Shown piece by piece: positions 63,604 through 64,000 of a stretch of 64,000 nucleotides of DNA. Position numbers and translations under genes: made by a program. The DNA is from CAZWSX01 sp964636985 (GTDB lineage Bacteria; Planctomycetota; Planctomycetia; Pirellulales; Pirellulaceae). The notes under the pieces are model-generated. The model saw nothing but the letters and a program-made list of their open reading frames with translations, was not told where the DNA came from and did no database searches. Within the stretch, counting starts at the first letter, position 1, and each line of letters opens with the position of its first letter. The DNA lies in contig CAZWSX010000017.1 in assembly GCA_964636985.1 (NCBI GenBank), positions 1 through 64,000 on the forward strand. Direction: 5' to 3'.

Positions 63604-64000
63604 TTACCGCCAGCGCCAACCGCGCGATCTCAAAATCAAGCACGGAACGGCAATCGTCACCGCAGCCAGCAGAGCCGCTGGGATGTCGAGCACGTAAACT
63701 TGCATTCGCGAGAACGGCACACCCGGGTATACTCCGTGAAGATAGATACTCCCGGCAACAATCAACAGAAACAGCATCGCCGCGCCCCCCACATACTGCG
63801 CCTTGGCTGCGGAAAAGAGAATTCCGGCCAGGATCAGCCCGCTGGAGATAATCACAATCCCGAACACAGCCAAAACCAAGAACATCGTGACAGCGGGCCC
63901 CGCAAACAGCCACTTTGTCACTGCAACCAAAAACGCGATCGCCGCGACCACCCAAAAGAATGTCACCAGCCCGAACTGGCGCCGGTTCTCTTCGACCGGG
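63604..64000 (-). CDS. Membrane protein, 3' part only (runs off the window)
   Basis: Only the last 131 residues are inside the window; the start is beyond 64000. The visible part (PVEENRRQFGLVTFFWVVAA and helices to SRGWRWR) parallels the C-terminus of the preceding gene (PVEENPRQYRLATFFLIVAA to SRNWRWR), so the two genes are a tandem duplication, 18 bases apart. Confidence 0.7.
   Translation of the reverse strand, partial: PVEENRRQFGLVTFFWVVAAIAFLVAVTKWLFAGPAVTMFLVLAVFGIVIISSGLILAGILFSAAKAQYVGGAAMLFLLIVAGSIYLHGVYPGVPFSRMQVYVLDIPAALLAAVTIAVPCLILRSRGWRWR

Overview
The window reads as the chromosome of a planctomycete, probably of the Pirellula/Blastopirellula type. The evidence is gene content. 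There are two DUF1549/DUF1553 genes each followed by a DUF1501 gene, and a third DUF1501 gene next to a PVC-type haem-binding (CxxCH) dehydrogenase-like protein. There is also a second, 1645-residue CxxCH fusion protein, a DUF1559 prepilin-like protein, an ECF sigma factor coupled to a Ser/Thr kinase, a VIT/von Willebrand protein, and small membrane proteins starting with the motif NPYxxP.

Positions 1 to about 10,700 are an integrated mobile element. Its integrase (8934-10697) reads straight into the antisense strand of a tRNA-His gene (10643-10717), so the tRNA is the attachment site. The element runs leftwards and its far end is outside the window. It carries a Vsr-type endonuclease and a C5 cytosine methyltransferase converging on each other, a DUF5681-like protein, a 494-residue protein of unknown function, and a tightly coupled replication operon: AlpA/excisionase-like regulator, acidic 48-residue peptide, DUF669 protein, archaeo-eukaryotic-type primase, DnaB/RecA-type ATPase and winged-helix protein. 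No capsid, tail or conjugation genes are visible.

From 10.7 to 33.8 kb the content is typical planctomycete chromosome: DUF1549/1553 gene, methyltransferase-like gene, DUF1501 gene, a WD40-like lipoprotein, a VIT/vWA protein, a thioredoxin-like/propeller protein, ruvA, the 1645-residue SGNH/CxxCH/PA14/cupredoxin/cytochrome protein, an N-acyl-D-amino-acid deacylase, and lipB-lipA. The LipB homologue lacks both residues expected in the active site.

From 34.2 to 45 kb there are crcB, queD, a YitT-family protein, an NPYxxP protein, a GNAT-like protein, and a leftward operon of ECF sigma factor, Ser/Thr kinase and a 1195-residue repeat protein. From 45 to 64 kb there are a frameshifted DUF1549/1553 gene and its DUF1501 partner, a solitary divergent EF-Tu gene enclosed in a ~420-bp direct repeat, a DUF1559 gene and its small partner, a lipoate ligase-type acyltransferase, two uncharacterised genes, a creatininase-family protein, a CxxCH dehydrogenase, a DUF1501 gene, a leucine-rich repeat protein, and two tandem related membrane proteins, the second cut by the window end.

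The chromosomal part, but not the mobile element, is full of structured intergenic repeats. Fourteen copies of a 22-bp palindrome with covarying arms sit mostly a few bases after stop codons and in the orientation of the gene they follow. A second family contains a GTAA-loop hairpin inside larger inverted repeats; two full copies flank tuf and a half copy precedes the 1645-residue gene.
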